From Lunatimonas salinarum (GTDB lineage Bacteria; Bacteroidota; Bacteroidia; Cytophagales; Cyclobacteriaceae): DNA of 64,000 bases. The notes beneath the pieces are model-generated. The model was not told where the DNA came from, searched no databases, and saw only the letters and a program-made list of their open reading frames with translations. The stretch lies in assembly GCF_017811155.1 (NCBI RefSeq), contig NZ_JACVCV010000016.1, forward strand, positions 35,018 to 99,017. The letters are read 5' to 3'. The position numbers and the translations under genes were made by a program. Numbering within the stretch: the stretch's first letter is position 1; every line of letters begins with the position of its first letter. Below are positions 1-9,788 of the stretch, piece by piece.

Positions 1-786
1 TTATTTGGTTCTTTAGCGTACACCTACACCTATGCAGACGAAGTTTCCAGCAACCCCGGGTCATCTGCCAATTCGGCTTTTGCTGGGCCAAACATTAACA
101 ATCCAAATCAGCAGATGCTGTACAACTCGTTCTTTGCGGTACCCCACCGGATTGTAGGAAGCGTTTCGTACCGATTCAATTATTTCAATCATGCTGCGAC
201 TACCATATCCTTGTTTTACAACGGTTCGCATCAGGGAAGATTTAGCTATCGGTACCTGAACGACGTAAACAACGATGGTATAAACTCGGATCTACTCTAT
301 ATACCGGCAAATGATAGCGAGATTAATTTCGCAGATATCGTTTCAGGAGGAACGGTACGGTTTACGGCGGCGGAACAATTGGCAGCATTCAACAGGTACA
401 TCGAAAACGACGAATACCTTCGTAACAGAAGGGGACAATATGCGGAGAGAAATTCCAACTTAATCCCTTGGTTGAACAGAGTAGATTTTAGGTTACTTCA
501 GGATGTTTTTACCGATATAGGAAGTAGGAAAAATACGCTTCAGCTTAGCTTGGATGTCCTCAATTTCGGAAACCTGATCAATTCGGATTGGGGAATTGCC
601 AAAACACTAAACAATGCGCAGAACCTGCTTAATCCGGTAAGCGTGCAACAAAATGGTCCTTCCACGTTTAGGATGAATACGGTGACGGAAGGTGGCGTGA
701 CCGTTTTGCCGACTACCCCATTTAGAAACGTAACGACCACAAGCACAACCTGGAGCATGCAAATTGGGCTTCGATATATTTTCTAA
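1..786 (+). CDS. TonB-dependent receptor, C-terminal part (5' end outside window)
   Basis: The reading frame is open from base 1 to the stop at 784-786, so the N-terminus lies upstream of the window. The visible ~261 residues alternate polar and aromatic positions like outer-membrane beta-strands and include the pattern NRVDFRLLQDVF followed by a beta-barrel end (WSMQIGLRYIF). An aromatic final residue is the usual OMP assembly signal. This is the style of the large CarboxypepD_reg/plug/barrel receptors (Oar-like) of Bacteroidota, which import or bind ligands at the outer membrane using TonB energy. The substrate cannot be judged without the plug domain. A hairpin terminator follows. Confidence 0.75.
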   Translation, partial: LFGSLAYTYTYADEVSSNPGSSANSAFAGPNINNPNQQMLYNSFFAVPHRIVGSVSYRFNYFNHAATTISLFYNGSHQGRFSYRYLNDVNNDGINSDLLYIPANDSEINFADIVSGGTVRFTAAEQLAAFNRYIENDEYLRNRRGQYAERNSNLIPWLNRVDFRLLQDVFTDIGSRKNTLQLSLDVLNFGNLINSDWGIAKTLNNAQNLLNPVSVQQNGPSTFRMNTVTEGGVTVLPTTPFRNVTTTSTTWSMQIGLRYIF

Positions 787-806
787 GTCACAAATGACGA
801 TTTGAA

Positions 807-843
807 AAAGAGAGGTCATTCCATTTTGGTTTGATCTCTCTTT
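807..843 (+). terminator. Hairpin terminator after the receptor gene
   Basis: Arms AAAGAGAGGTCA (807-818) and TGATCTCTCTTT (832-843) pair with a single G.U and a 13-base loop, 20 bases after the stop codon. The T tract is short, so efficiency is uncertain. Confidence 0.6.
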
Positions 844-906
844 GCTTAAAGTGTATTTCGAGAATTCGAAATGCCGTTGAGCGACAGTTGAATCAACAAC
901 CAACTA

Positions 907-936
907 TTTGTAATTTTATGTGTATATCTATTTTTG
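907..936 (+). promoter_or_regulatory. Candidate Bacteroidota promoter for the RND operon
   Basis: TTTG at 907-910 and TATTTTTG at 929-936 match the phylum's -33 and -7 boxes (TTTG ... TAnnTTTG) with an 18-base spacer. The distance to the adaptor start at 1249 would give a long leader of about 300 bases containing three hairpins. Confidence 0.4.
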
Positions 937-987
937 GGGCTTTAATTTTAACCGATATTAAAAAAAATTAATTAAAATATGGCAAAG

Positions 988-1101
988 CAAGTTGGTTTTG
1001 CCAACTTGTAAGCGGAAATTCAATAACAACCATTTGTGGCTGCTTGTAGCCACCTGTGTCTATTTACTTTATTTAAATGACTCAAATGGCTATTTTGCCA
1101 T
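988..1101 (+). other. Three successive small hairpins in the leader of the RND operon
   Basis: In the 462-base gene-free stretch 787-1248 there are three perfect inverted repeats in a row: CAAGTTGG/CCAACTTG (988-995/1001-1008), GTGGCT/AGCCAC (1036-1041/1048-1053) and ATGGC/GCCAT (1086-1090/1097-1101), each with a 5-6 base loop. They could be regulator sites or leader-RNA structure. No coding sequence was recognised in this stretch. Confidence 0.45.
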
Positions 1102-1248
1102 CTAATAAAGTGTAAGATTTCGGTTTTAAATTGCTCAGTAGAAACAAATAAAATAAGGTGTTTTCGTGAATCCAAGTAGCGGAAAATGGCGCCCTTTGTT
1201 ACTAATAGTCTCCGACTTAAAACGAACTAAACCTATTCAATACCCCTG

Positions 1249-2343
1249 ATGAAGAAACAGACTAAGCTTATTGTTATCATAATCACCGTGTTGGTGATTG
1301 GGATCGCATTTTTTTATCCCCGCATGGATTCTTTTTTTTCCAAGACTGAACAAACGGGACCCGTTCCCGCTTCCGCTTCGCAGCAGGGTTCCGGAGGTGG
1401 TCAGGGGCTTCCGGTAAACGTGATAGAGGCAAGGTATGAGACTTTGGAAAACAGTTTGAATGTTACCGGTAGTTTAATTCCGAACGAGATGGTCAACCTT
1501 CGGCCGGAGATCGCCGGTCTTGTCACCAGGATTGATTTTAGAGAGGGTCAGTTTGTAAAGAAGGGTACCCCATTACTTTATCTGCGGGATGATGAATTGC
1601 GTGCGCAGTACGATCGCTTGAATTATACCAAAAAGCTATTTGAAAGCCAAGAGAATAGGCAGAAGCAACTCTTGGAGCGAGAGGCAATCTCTCAGGAGGA
1701 ATACGATATCGCATTAAATCAGTTTAATACCAACTTGGCTGACCTCCGGTTAATCGAAGCGCAGTTGGATAAGACGGTGATTGTGGCACCTTTTGACGGG
1801 GTGCTCGGCTTACGAGATGTCTCGGAGGGAGGTGTCATCAGCTCTGCGGATGTGATTTCCACCATCGTAAATATCGATCCAATTAAACTGGAGTTTTCAA
1901 TACCTGAGCGCTATGCCAACGATATCAAAGTAGGTGCTTCGGTATATTTCCGATCAACCGTGACCTCTGAGGAAGCGGAGGGAAAGGTATATGCGATTGA
2001 ACCAAACATCGACGTGAATACCCGTACGCTTAAAATTCGAGCAGAAAGCCCCAACAATGACCGACGTTTTCTTCCAGGTATGTTTGCCCGCGTCAGGTTG
2101 GTATTGAATGTGGAAGAAGACGCGATTTTGGTTCCATCTGAATCAGTCATTCCGGAATTATCCGGATACAAAGTATTTGTAGCCAAAGACGGCAAGGCAG
2201 AGTCACGGGTAGTGACCATCGGTAAACGAACTGAAAATACGGTTCAAATACTTAGTGGTGTCAAACCCGGGGAGCAGGTATTGACAACCGGTATATTACA
2301 AGCAAGAGAAGGAATGTCTCTTCAAGTCACACAAATCAACTGA
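1249..2343 (+). CDS. RND efflux periplasmic adaptor (HlyD/AcrA family)
   Basis: A 364-residue membrane fusion protein that links an inner-membrane RND pump to an outer-membrane channel. An N-terminal hydrophobic segment (about residues 7-23) is followed by a low-complexity linker rich in S, G and Q, the biotinyl-lipoyl half-motif (LRPEIAGLVTRIDFREGQFVKKG, about 83-105), a short alpha-hairpin, the second lipoyl half (APFDGVLGLRDVSEGGVI) and beta-barrel/membrane-proximal domains. There is no lipobox cysteine, so it is probably anchored or exported by the N-terminal helix. The pump gene begins 6 bases after the stop and TolC follows, giving adaptor-pump-channel order. The ATG at 1249 is the natural start. 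Substrate unknown. Confidence 0.9.
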   Translation: MKKQTKLIVIIITVLVIGIAFFYPRMDSFFSKTEQTGPVPASASQQGSGGGQGLPVNVIEARYETLENSLNVTGSLIPNEMVNLRPEIAGLVTRIDFREGQFVKKGTPLLYLRDDELRAQYDRLNYTKKLFESQENRQKQLLEREAISQEEYDIALNQFNTNLADLRLIEAQLDKTVIVAPFDGVLGLRDVSEGGVISSADVISTIVNIDPIKLEFSIPERYANDIKVGASVYFRSTVTSEEAEGKVYAIEPNIDVNTRTLKIRAESPNNDRRFLPGMFARVRLVLNVEEDAILVPSESVIPELSGYKVFVAKDGKAESRVVTIGKRTENTVQILSGVKPGEQVLTTGILQAREGMSLQVTQIN

Positions 2344-2349
2344 TAGCCC

Positions 2350-5300
2350 ATGTCTAGTTTATCCACCATCAGTATCCGGAGACCTGTGTTGTCCATCGTG
2401 ATGAGCCTCACCATCATGATTTTTGGACTCATAGGGATTTCCTTTTTGGGAGTGAGGGAATATCCCAGTGTGGATCCTCCGATCATCAGTGTAAGGACAT
2501 CCTATGTGGGAGCGAATGCGGACGTAATCCTAGCGCAAATCACCGAGCCGTTGGAAGAGGCAATCAACGGTATTTCCGGCATCAAGTCCCTCACCTCCAT
2601 CAGTAACGACGGTGTATCCAATATCACGGTAGAATTTGAAGTAGGCGGAGACATGGAGGCAGCCGCCAACGACGTGCGGGACAAGGTGTCCCGTGCGCAG
2701 CGAAACCTTCCACCGGACGTAGATCCGCCGGTCATCTCCAAGCAAGATGCAGACTCGCAACCGGTGGTGATGATGACCGTAGGCAGTAGTCAACGGAACC
2801 TATTGGAGCTTTCGGATATTGCATTGAATATCTTTAAGGAGCGCATTCAGACCATTGAAGGGGTGAGTGAGATTCGAATTTGGGGGGATAAGGAGTACGC
2901 CATGCGCCTGAGAATGGATCCACTCTTGATGGCGTCTTATGGGGTTACTCCTTTGGATGTATTGAACAAGGTGCAGAGTGAAAACGTGGAGCTTCCTTCG
3001 GGGAGAATTGAAGGGGATGCCATCGAACTGTCAGTTAGGACTAAAAGTAGTTTGAGTACTCCTGAGGAATTTAATCGGCTTATTATTCGAGAGGAGTCTA
3101 ACCGGGTGGTGCTGTTTCAGGATGTGGGACGTGCCGAGTTGGCACCGCTAAATGAGCGAACCGTGCTTAAAAAGGATGGAGTGCCAATGGTAGGCGTGGC
3201 CGTTTATCCCCTTCCCGGAGCTAATAGTATCGATATCGTGGATCAGTTCTATGAACGCGTAGAGTTTATCAAAAAGGACCTTCCAAGCGATATCGAATTG
3301 AGTGTAGGGATTGATACGACCAAGTTTATCCGCCAATCCATCAATGAAGTGCAGGAAACGATCATTGTGGCTTTTTTCTTGGTGGTTTTGGTGATCTTTT
3401 TGTTTCTCCGGGATTGGCGTACCACATTCATACCCGTATTGACTATTCCGATTAGTTTGGTGGGCGTATTTTTTATCATGTACCTGATGGGTTTTTCCAT
3501 CAATGTGCTGACGCTATTGGGTATTGTGTTGTCCATTGGCCTAGTCGTGGATGATGCCATTGTGGTATTGGAAAACATTTATACGAAGATTGAGAAAGGA
3601 GAGGATCCAAAGAAAGCAGCAGAGCTTGGAGCCGAGGAGATATTTTTTGCCGTGATAGCGACTACGGTAGCCTTGGCTGCGGTGTTTTTGCCGGTGATAT
3701 TCCTCACGGGTACCACGGGCAGGCTGTTTAGGGAGTTTGGGGTGGTGGTTGCAGGTGCGGTGATTATTTCCTCCTTTGTGGCGCTTACCATGACGCCCAT
3801 GCTAAGTTCCAAGCTTTTGAAGAAACGCGAAAAGCAAAGCTGGTTATACTTGAAAACAGAACCATTCTTCGTCTGGTTGAACGAGGCATACGAAAGTTTA
3901 CTGGTTCGCTTTATGGGATATCGATGGCTTTCCCTGGTGATCTTTGGAGTGATGGTGTATGGGATTTATTACCTGTTTGGGCAAATCCCCACCGAGCTGG
4001 CGCCTATTGAAGACCGTGGACAGATCCGGGTAAACCTTACCGGCCCGGAGGGGGCTACGTTTGCCTACATGGATAGAGTGATTGATGAAATGACTTCGGA
4101 GTTGGGGGAAGTGATTCCTGAAGAAGACCGCAAGGGATTGATGGGGATTACCTCTCCAGGATTTGGCAGTGCCTCATCCAACTCCGGTTTTATCCGGGTA
4201 ATGCTACAGGATGCCACAGACCGGGAGCGTAGTCAGCAGGAGATATTCAATGATGTAAATAACTACCTGCGTAGAAAGACCTCTGCGCGATCCTTTGCGG
4301 TGCAGGAGCCGTCCATTGGTGATCGAAGGGCGGGGTTGCCGGTACAATACGTCATTCAGGCGCAGACGATCGATAAATTGAAAGCCATTATTCCGGACTT
4401 CTTGGAAAGGGCTAACAAGAGTGAGGTGTTTAATTTTGCCGATGTAAACCTGAAATTTACCAAGCCCGAAATCGAGGTGGAGATTGACCGGGAAAAGGCC
4501 AGAAACATTGGGGTATCGGTTCAGGAGATAGCGCGAACTCTCCAACTCTCCTATTCCGGTCAGCGGTTTGACTATTTTATCATGAATGGAAAGCAGTACC
4601 AGGTAATCGGTGAGATGCAATTGGAAGACAGGAATGAGCCTATAAATCTAAGGATGCTTTACGTGCGGGCAGAGAATGGTCAGTTAATTCAAATGGACAA
4701 CTTGGTCACCATTTCCGAAAGGAGCACTCCCCCGTCGTTATATAGGTTTAACCGATTTGTAAGTGCCACTGTAACGGCCGGTCTGTCCGATGGCTATACC
4801 GTAGGTCAGGGATTAGATGAGATGGATCGGATCGCAGAAGAAGTGCTGGATGAAACCTACAGTACGGATGTTGCAGGGCTCTCCAAGGAATACCGGGACA
4901 GTTCCAATAGCTTGATATTCGCCTTTGTGTTTGCCTTGATACTTATTTATTTGGTGTTATCTGCTCAGTTTGAGAGCTTTATGGATCCTCTTACAATCAT
5001 GTTTACGGTGCCATTGGCCATATTTGGGGCATTGTTTTCACTTTGGTTGTTTGATTTCACCTTGAATGTGTTCAGTCAGATTGGTATCATCATGCTGATA
5101 GGCTTGGTGACCAAAAACGGTATTTTGATTGTCGAATTTGCCAATCAGCGAAAAGCACAGGGAATGAGTGTGCGTGAATCCATAGAGGGAGCTGCTTCCG
5201 CCCGCTTTAGACCTATATTGATGACCAGTTTTTCCACTATTTTAGGAATTCTGCCTATCGCATTGGCTTTGGGTGCTGGAGCGGAAAGCCGGGTGCCTAT

Positions 5301-5412
5301 GGGTGTGGCGGTAATTGGTGGCATGTTGATCTCTACCATACTTACGCTGTTTGTGATTCCCGGAATATACACATACTTAACCTCCAAAGAAGGAAGATTA
5401 GCAAGAGCTTGA
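2350..5412 (+). CDS. RND efflux pump, inner-membrane permease (AcrB/HAE1 type)
   Basis: A 1020-residue proton-driven exporter of full family length. It starts with the typical amphipathic helix and TM1 (SIRRPVLSIVMSLTIMIFG), then a large periplasmic porter/docking region (about 40-330), TM2-6, a second periplasmic loop and TM8-12. TM4 carries the GLVVDDAIVVLENI motif, whose paired aspartates are the proton-relay residues of this family. The repeat structure of two 12-TM halves is evident (VLSAQFESFMDPL, IGLVTKNGILIVEFA). Drug/hydrophobe (HAE1) rather than heavy-metal type is inferred from overall resemblance. The stop overlaps the ATG of the next gene by one base, so translation is probably coupled. 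Confidence 0.92.
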   Translation: MSSLSTISIRRPVLSIVMSLTIMIFGLIGISFLGVREYPSVDPPIISVRTSYVGANADVILAQITEPLEEAINGISGIKSLTSISNDGVSNITVEFEVGGDMEAAANDVRDKVSRAQRNLPPDVDPPVISKQDADSQPVVMMTVGSSQRNLLELSDIALNIFKERIQTIEGVSEIRIWGDKEYAMRLRMDPLLMASYGVTPLDVLNKVQSENVELPSGRIEGDAIELSVRTKSSLSTPEEFNRLIIREESNRVVLFQDVGRAELAPLNERTVLKKDGVPMVGVAVYPLPGANSIDIVDQFYERVEFIKKDLPSDIELSVGIDTTKFIRQSINEVQETIIVAFFLVVLVIFLFLRDWRTTFIPVLTIPISLVGVFFIMYLMGFSINVLTLLGIVLSIGLVVDDAIVVLENIYTKIEKGEDPKKAAELGAEEIFFAVIATTVALAAVFLPVIFLTGTTGRLFREFGVVVAGAVIISSFVALTMTPMLSSKLLKKREKQSWLYLKTEPFFVWLNEAYESLLVRFMGYRWLSLVIFGVMVYGIYYLFGQIPTELAPIEDRGQIRVNLTGPEGATFAYMDRVIDEMTSELGEVIPEEDRKGLMGITSPGFGSASSNSGFIRVMLQDATDRERSQQEIFNDVNNYLRRKTSARSFAVQEPSIGDRRAGLPVQYVIQAQTIDKLKAIIPDFLERANKSEVFNFADVNLKFTKPEIEVEIDREKARNIGVSVQEIARTLQLSYSGQRFDYFIMNGKQYQVIGEMQLEDRNEPINLRMLYVRAENGQLIQMDNLVTISERSTPPSLYRFNRFVSATVTAGLSDGYTVGQGLDEMDRIAEEVLDETYSTDVAGLSKEYRDSSNSLIFAFVFALILIYLVLSAQFESFMDPLTIMFTVPLAIFGALFSLWLFDFTLNVFSQIGIIMLIGLVTKNGILIVEFANQRKAQGMSVRESIEGAASARFRPILMTSFSTILGILPIALALGAGAESRVPMGVAVIGGMLISTILTLFVIPGIYTYLTSKEGRLARA

Positions 5413-6743
5413 TGAATAGACTATTTTTAATAATCGCATGTGGGTTATTGCTGTGCCCTGGTAGTTATGCACAGGATATCGAAGAACTCAATTTTGAACG
5501 GGCCATTGAGATCGGATTAGAGCGTAACTTCGACGTGAAGATCGCCATCAATGAAGGTCTATTAAGAGAAAATGACCGTAGGATCGGTGAAAGTGCTTTG
5601 ATGCCTTCGCTAGGGGTAACCAATACACGGACGTTTCGAAGGGAAGATACCGAACAACGGTTCGTGAACGACCCTGAGCCCCGGTTGATTGATGGTGCCC
5701 AAACCCGCATCAATAATTACAGCCTTGTGGCTATTTACGGCTTTCGTCCCGAAGCAGTAGTTGCCTTGAAGCGCTTAGGCAAACTTAGTGAGGTGGGTGA
5801 GCTGGAAGCTAAGGTAATGATGGAGAATACGGTGGCGGCCATTTCTATGGCCTACTACCGATTGGTGCTGGAATTGCAACGGTATAATGTATTGAACACG
5901 ACGCTGAAATTCTCAGATGAACGTAGGGAAATAGCCAAAGCGCAATACGAGTTCGGGAGGGCTTCGAAGAGGGATTTTTTGGCCGCCCAAGTGGATTACA
6001 ACGCAGACCTGACGGCACTTGTCAATCAGGAGCAGATTATCCAAAACTCCCGCGTCAATCTCAATCAGCTTTTGGCATTGGATCCGGATAAGGAGTTTGC
6101 GGTAAAGGATACGATTCTGATTCAGGAAAACCTAAACTTTGAGGATTTGGTAGATAATGCCTATGAGCATAACAAGCAATTGCTTATCACACAGCGAATG
6201 CAGAATGTGGCATTTTTGCAGTTGCGGGAAATTCAGGCCGAACGCCTGCCTTTTGTGACGCTAAATGGGGCGTACAATGACAATACCCTTAATTCACAGG
6301 CAGGCTTTTTGATTCAGAATAAGCAACAGGGTTACACCCTAGGAGCGACGCTTGGCCTTAATCTTTTCAGTGGTTTTTCCATCAATAGAAGGGTGCAGGG
6401 AGCCAAGCTTCAAATGCGCAATCAACAGCACATGTTGGATCAGTACGAGCTACAAATGAAATCGGATCTTCAGCGTACGTACAACGTGTATCAAAACAGC
6501 AAGCGGCTCCTTGATATAGAAAGAGCAAATTACGAAGTGGCGATCGAAAATGCAGATATTGCCTTGGATCGGTTTAGGCTCGGAATAGCCAACTACCTAG
6601 AGTTTAGAGATGCGCAGGTGAACCGTCTTACGGCTGAGAGCCGCTTAATCGAATCGTTGTACAACATTAAGGAAAATGAAATTGAATTGATGCGTCTTTC
6701 CGGTAGGATTTATTTTGCCAATCCGAACGAAAATATCTATTGA
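5412..6743 (+). CDS. TolC-family outer-membrane efflux channel
   Basis: Outer-membrane component of the tripartite pump. The product (443 residues from the ATG at 5412) has a signal peptide (MNRLFLIIACGLLLCPGSYAQ), two OEP repeats rich in long alpha-helices (Q/N/L/A-rich, for example around 200-235 and 400-440) and family motifs such as a central F(R)xG-LF-SGFS segment. A TTG directly before this ATG is also in frame, but the ATG sharing its A with the pump stop (TGATG) is the better start and explains coupled translation. It ends the operon that begins at 1249. No clear terminator hairpin follows. Confidence 0.88.
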   Translation: MNRLFLIIACGLLLCPGSYAQDIEELNFERAIEIGLERNFDVKIAINEGLLRENDRRIGESALMPSLGVTNTRTFRREDTEQRFVNDPEPRLIDGAQTRINNYSLVAIYGFRPEAVVALKRLGKLSEVGELEAKVMMENTVAAISMAYYRLVLELQRYNVLNTTLKFSDERREIAKAQYEFGRASKRDFLAAQVDYNADLTALVNQEQIIQNSRVNLNQLLALDPDKEFAVKDTILIQENLNFEDLVDNAYEHNKQLLITQRMQNVAFLQLREIQAERLPFVTLNGAYNDNTLNSQAGFLIQNKQQGYTLGATLGLNLFSGFSINRRVQGAKLQMRNQQHMLDQYELQMKSDLQRTYNVYQNSKRLLDIERANYEVAIENADIALDRFRLGIANYLEFRDAQVNRLTAESRLIESLYNIKENEIELMRLSGRIYFANPNENIY

Positions 6744-6865
6744 TGATTTGGTTTTTTTGTCGTTTTTTAATGCTCCGAATCCAGGTGTTTTTCAAATAAT
6801 TTGGTATCCTGTCAATTATGCTGTATAATTGAGGGAATCAATTCCTGAATGACAGGAGCTACTGC

Positions 6866-8260
6866 ATGAAAAAACATACATGGCACGTCTTTGTATTCGG
6901 AATCTTTATTTTTTTTCTCCCCGCGTGTGATAACAGTGAGCCAGCAGAACCACATTTTTGGGAAAACCCAGCAGAGATAGATTTTGATGCTATTAAAGAA
7001 AGAGGATTTATCCGTGCGGTGGTGGATAACTCCTCTACCAGCTATTACGTATATCGTGGGCGCACGATGGGTTATGAGTTTGAACTTCTCCGTAACCTAT
7101 CCAATCGTCTTGGCGTAGAACTTCACCTCGTAGTCAGTGATGGGTTGGAGGAGTCCTTTCGCTTACTGAATCAAGGGAAGGCGGATCTAATTGCCATCAA
7201 TTTCGAGCGGTCGGAGGAGCGGAGGAAATTTGCAGCCTTTACGAACCCGATTAATGAGATGCGTACCATCTTGGTGCAGCAGAAGCGTGAAGATATGATT
7301 ACCTCATTCGATCAATTACAGAATACCGAGGTATTCATCAAAAAGGGGACCATCTACAAGGATAAATTGCGGGCACTGAACGATTCGCTCGACCTTGGTA
7401 TAGAGGTTGTTGAAAACGAGGAATCCTTGGAGTCCCTGATTCTGAAGGTGGTTGAAGGGGAAATTCCCCACACGGTGGTGGATGAAGATATTGCCCTTGT
7501 AAATGCCACCTATTACGATGAGATAGATGTCAGCTTTGCGGTGAGCAACCCATCCCAGGTGGGTTGGGCGGTGCGCAAAAATGCACCGCAGCTATTGGGT
7601 AAGTTGAATGAATGGATTGCTCGGATCCATAAATCCGGTTTTCAGGCAATTTTGTATCAAAAGTACTTTTTGAACAAGAAGAATAGCTATTTTCGAAGCA
7701 GTTCCGCATTTTCTTCCGTGTCCGGAGGGCGGATTTCTGCTTTTGATGAGCTGATCAAAGAGGGAGCCGATATGTTGGGATGGGATTGGCGGTTGCTGGC
7801 TTCTCTGGTATACAAAGAGAGTCGTTTTGATACCACGGCGGTCTCCTATGCCGGGGCCGTCGGCTTGCTGCAGTTAATGCCGGTCACACTCAGGCAATTT
7901 GGAGTCACCAATCCCAATGATCCACGAGAAAGCTTGCGTGGAGGGGTCAATTACCTGCGGTACTTGGATGGATTTTGGCTGGAACGCATCCCGGATAACA
8001 ATGAGCGCATCCGCTTTATTCTGGCTTCCTACAATATTGGCCATGGGCACGTACAGGATGCTTGGAGGTTGGCCTTAAAATATGGGAAAGATTCCCGGAT
8101 CTGGTCGAGTGTTGCGTTCTATTTGGAGCGGAAATCCAAGCCAGAGATCTATCGGGATCCATTGGTCACAAGTGGCTATGCCAAAGGGCATTTGGCAGTG
8201 CAATATGTAATTGATATTCTAAGCCTTTACGAGTCTTACAAGGTGCTGGTCAATCCCTGA
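6866..8260 (+). CDS. mltF: Membrane-bound lytic murein transglycosylase F
   Basis: Predicted lipoprotein of 464 residues that cleaves the glycan strands of peptidoglycan to 1,6-anhydro-muropeptides. The signal sequence ends in a lipobox LPAC with Cys21. A periplasmic SBP_bac_3-like domain (about 45-265) has the usual opening GFIRAVVDN and GYEFELLRNL. It is followed by a C-terminal SLT (Slt70-like) domain (about 295-450) with the catalytic-Glu motif KESRF, then GAVGLLQLMP and the ASYNIGHG box. This two-domain order is diagnostic of MltF. The start is supported by AGGAG at about 9 bases upstream. Its last 11 bases overlap the convergent desaturase gene, so both share a compact 3' junction without a visible terminator. 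Confidence 0.9.
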   Translation: MKKHTWHVFVFGIFIFFLPACDNSEPAEPHFWENPAEIDFDAIKERGFIRAVVDNSSTSYYVYRGRTMGYEFELLRNLSNRLGVELHLVVSDGLEESFRLLNQGKADLIAINFERSEERRKFAAFTNPINEMRTILVQQKREDMITSFDQLQNTEVFIKKGTIYKDKLRALNDSLDLGIEVVENEESLESLILKVVEGEIPHTVVDEDIALVNATYYDEIDVSFAVSNPSQVGWAVRKNAPQLLGKLNEWIARIHKSGFQAILYQKYFLNKKNSYFRSSSAFSSVSGGRISAFDELIKEGADMLGWDWRLLASLVYKESRFDTTAVSYAGAVGLLQLMPVTLRQFGVTNPNDPRESLRGGVNYLRYLDGFWLERIPDNNERIRFILASYNIGHGHVQDAWRLALKYGKDSRIWSSVAFYLERKSKPEIYRDPLVTSGYAKGHLAVQYVIDILSLYESYKVLVNP

Positions 8261-9731
8261 CCTGCTTTTCACGGATCATTTCGGTCATGATTTTGGCCGA
8301 TAGGAGGCTGAGGGGTATGCCGCCGCCAGGATGTACACTTCCTCCGCAAAAATACAGGTTTCGGATTTCTGAGGAATCATTGGCATGCCGGAGAAAGGCC
8401 GCATAGCGGTTGTTGGAGCTGTTGCCGTAGAGAGCGCCTTGTGAGCTGGAAGTCTTGGATTCAATGGTTCTGGGATCCAGTACCTCCTCTACTTCGATGA
8501 GGGGCTCCAAGTCTGTTTGGAGAATACGGTTTATCTTTTGGATGATATTTTTGCGGGCATCCGCGATCATTTTTTCCCAATCCTGTCCCTGATTATTGGG
8601 GGTATTGATCATTGTAAACCAATTCATTCCGCCTTCTGGGGCATCATCGGATTTGTAAACCGACGTGATGTTGATATACACCGTAGGATCATGGTAGATA
8701 CGGCCCTGCTGGAAAATATGGGAAAATTCCGCTTGGTAATCCTCGCTAAAAAAGATGTTGTGCAGGTCAAGTTCCCGAAAGGATTTTTTGATTCCCCAGT
8801 AAAAGATTAGTGCGGAGCTGGATTTAGGCTGTTTGAGGAGGTACTGTGGTTGTTTTTGGTCACTGAGTAAATGCCGGTAAGCATTTACCATGTCCATGTT
8901 GTTGACGACCAAATCTCCTTGGTAGGACTTTTCAGCCACCCGTATGCCGACGGCGTTTCCATTTTCTACCAGGATTTTATCCACCTTTTGATTAAAATGA
9001 AACGTTACACCCATATCCAGTGCCAGCCGGTAGATGCTTAAGGTGATGTCGTGCATGCCCTTTTTGGGAAAGAAAGCCCCCATGTTGTATTCCAAGTGGG
9101 GAATGATGTTAAGGGTCGCCGGTGTTTGGTAGGGGTCGGATCCGTTGTAGGTGGCATAGCGGTTGAAGAGCTGAACCATTTTTGGGTTCCGAAATTGTTT
9201 TTGGTTGGCACCGTTCATGGTACCGAATATTCCCAATTTGCCCATTCTCAAGTAGGATGCCATAGCCTTGCGGTTGACCCAGGTTTTCCAGCGGTGCAGG
9301 GACCGGTGCATGAACAAGGGGGCGAGGTGCCGGTACATATAAGCGGAGCGATCTAGCGACTTGCGTACATGTTCAGCCGGTTCGCCGAGCTTATCTGCTA
9401 CCTCTTGGGCAAATTTTTCCGGATCGGCATGTGCCTTCAGTCGGGTGCCATCCTCCCAAAAATAGTGGCAAAGTACCGGTAACCGTATATATTCAAAATG
9501 TTCCTCGGGGGTTTTGCCGGATAGTCGAAAGAGTTCCTCTACGTGTTCGGGAAGGGTAAAGAGAGAAGGGCCCGCATCGAAGCGATAGTTACCAATTTGA
9601 ATTTCAGAGAGTTTTCCGCCAGGATACGAATTGGCTTCAAATACCTCTACGGCATACCCCAGGTTTTTTAGTCGTACTGCTGCAGCCAGTCCAGCGATTC
9701 CCGAGCCGATTACGATGGCTTTTTTATTCAT
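8250..9731 (-). CDS. Carotenoid desaturase, CrtI/CrtD family (phytoene desaturase-like)
   Basis: FAD-dependent desaturase/isomerase of the CrtI superfamily, 493 residues. The N-terminus shows the dinucleotide-binding motif GSGIAGLAAAVRL and the FAD-contact EANSYPGGKL. The C-terminus shows the family signature as GGSVHPGGGIPLSLLSAK. The SVHPGGGIPL variant resembles 1-hydroxycarotenoid 3,4-desaturases (CrtD) more than typical phytoene desaturases (family knowledge; not tested here), so the exact step is open. No crtB, crtY or crtZ gene is nearby; the gene stands alone upstream of purU (57 bases away, same strand). Role: membrane-associated carotenoid pigment synthesis. Confidence 0.82.
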   Translation of the reverse strand: MNKKAIVIGSGIAGLAAAVRLKNLGYAVEVFEANSYPGGKLSEIQIGNYRFDAGPSLFTLPEHVEELFRLSGKTPEEHFEYIRLPVLCHYFWEDGTRLKAHADPEKFAQEVADKLGEPAEHVRKSLDRSAYMYRHLAPLFMHRSLHRWKTWVNRKAMASYLRMGKLGIFGTMNGANQKQFRNPKMVQLFNRYATYNGSDPYQTPATLNIIPHLEYNMGAFFPKKGMHDITLSIYRLALDMGVTFHFNQKVDKILVENGNAVGIRVAEKSYQGDLVVNNMDMVNAYRHLLSDQKQPQYLLKQPKSSSALIFYWGIKKSFRELDLHNIFFSEDYQAEFSHIFQQGRIYHDPTVYINITSVYKSDDAPEGGMNWFTMINTPNNQGQDWEKMIADARKNIIQKINRILQTDLEPLIEVEEVLDPRTIESKTSSSQGALYGNSSNNRYAAFLRHANDSSEIRNLYFCGGSVHPGGGIPLSLLSAKIMTEMIREKQVRD

Positions 9732-9788
9732 GTTGATACAACCTAGATCGATAGAAAGTGTTTTTCGCCCGGTGGGTAGTAGTATGGT

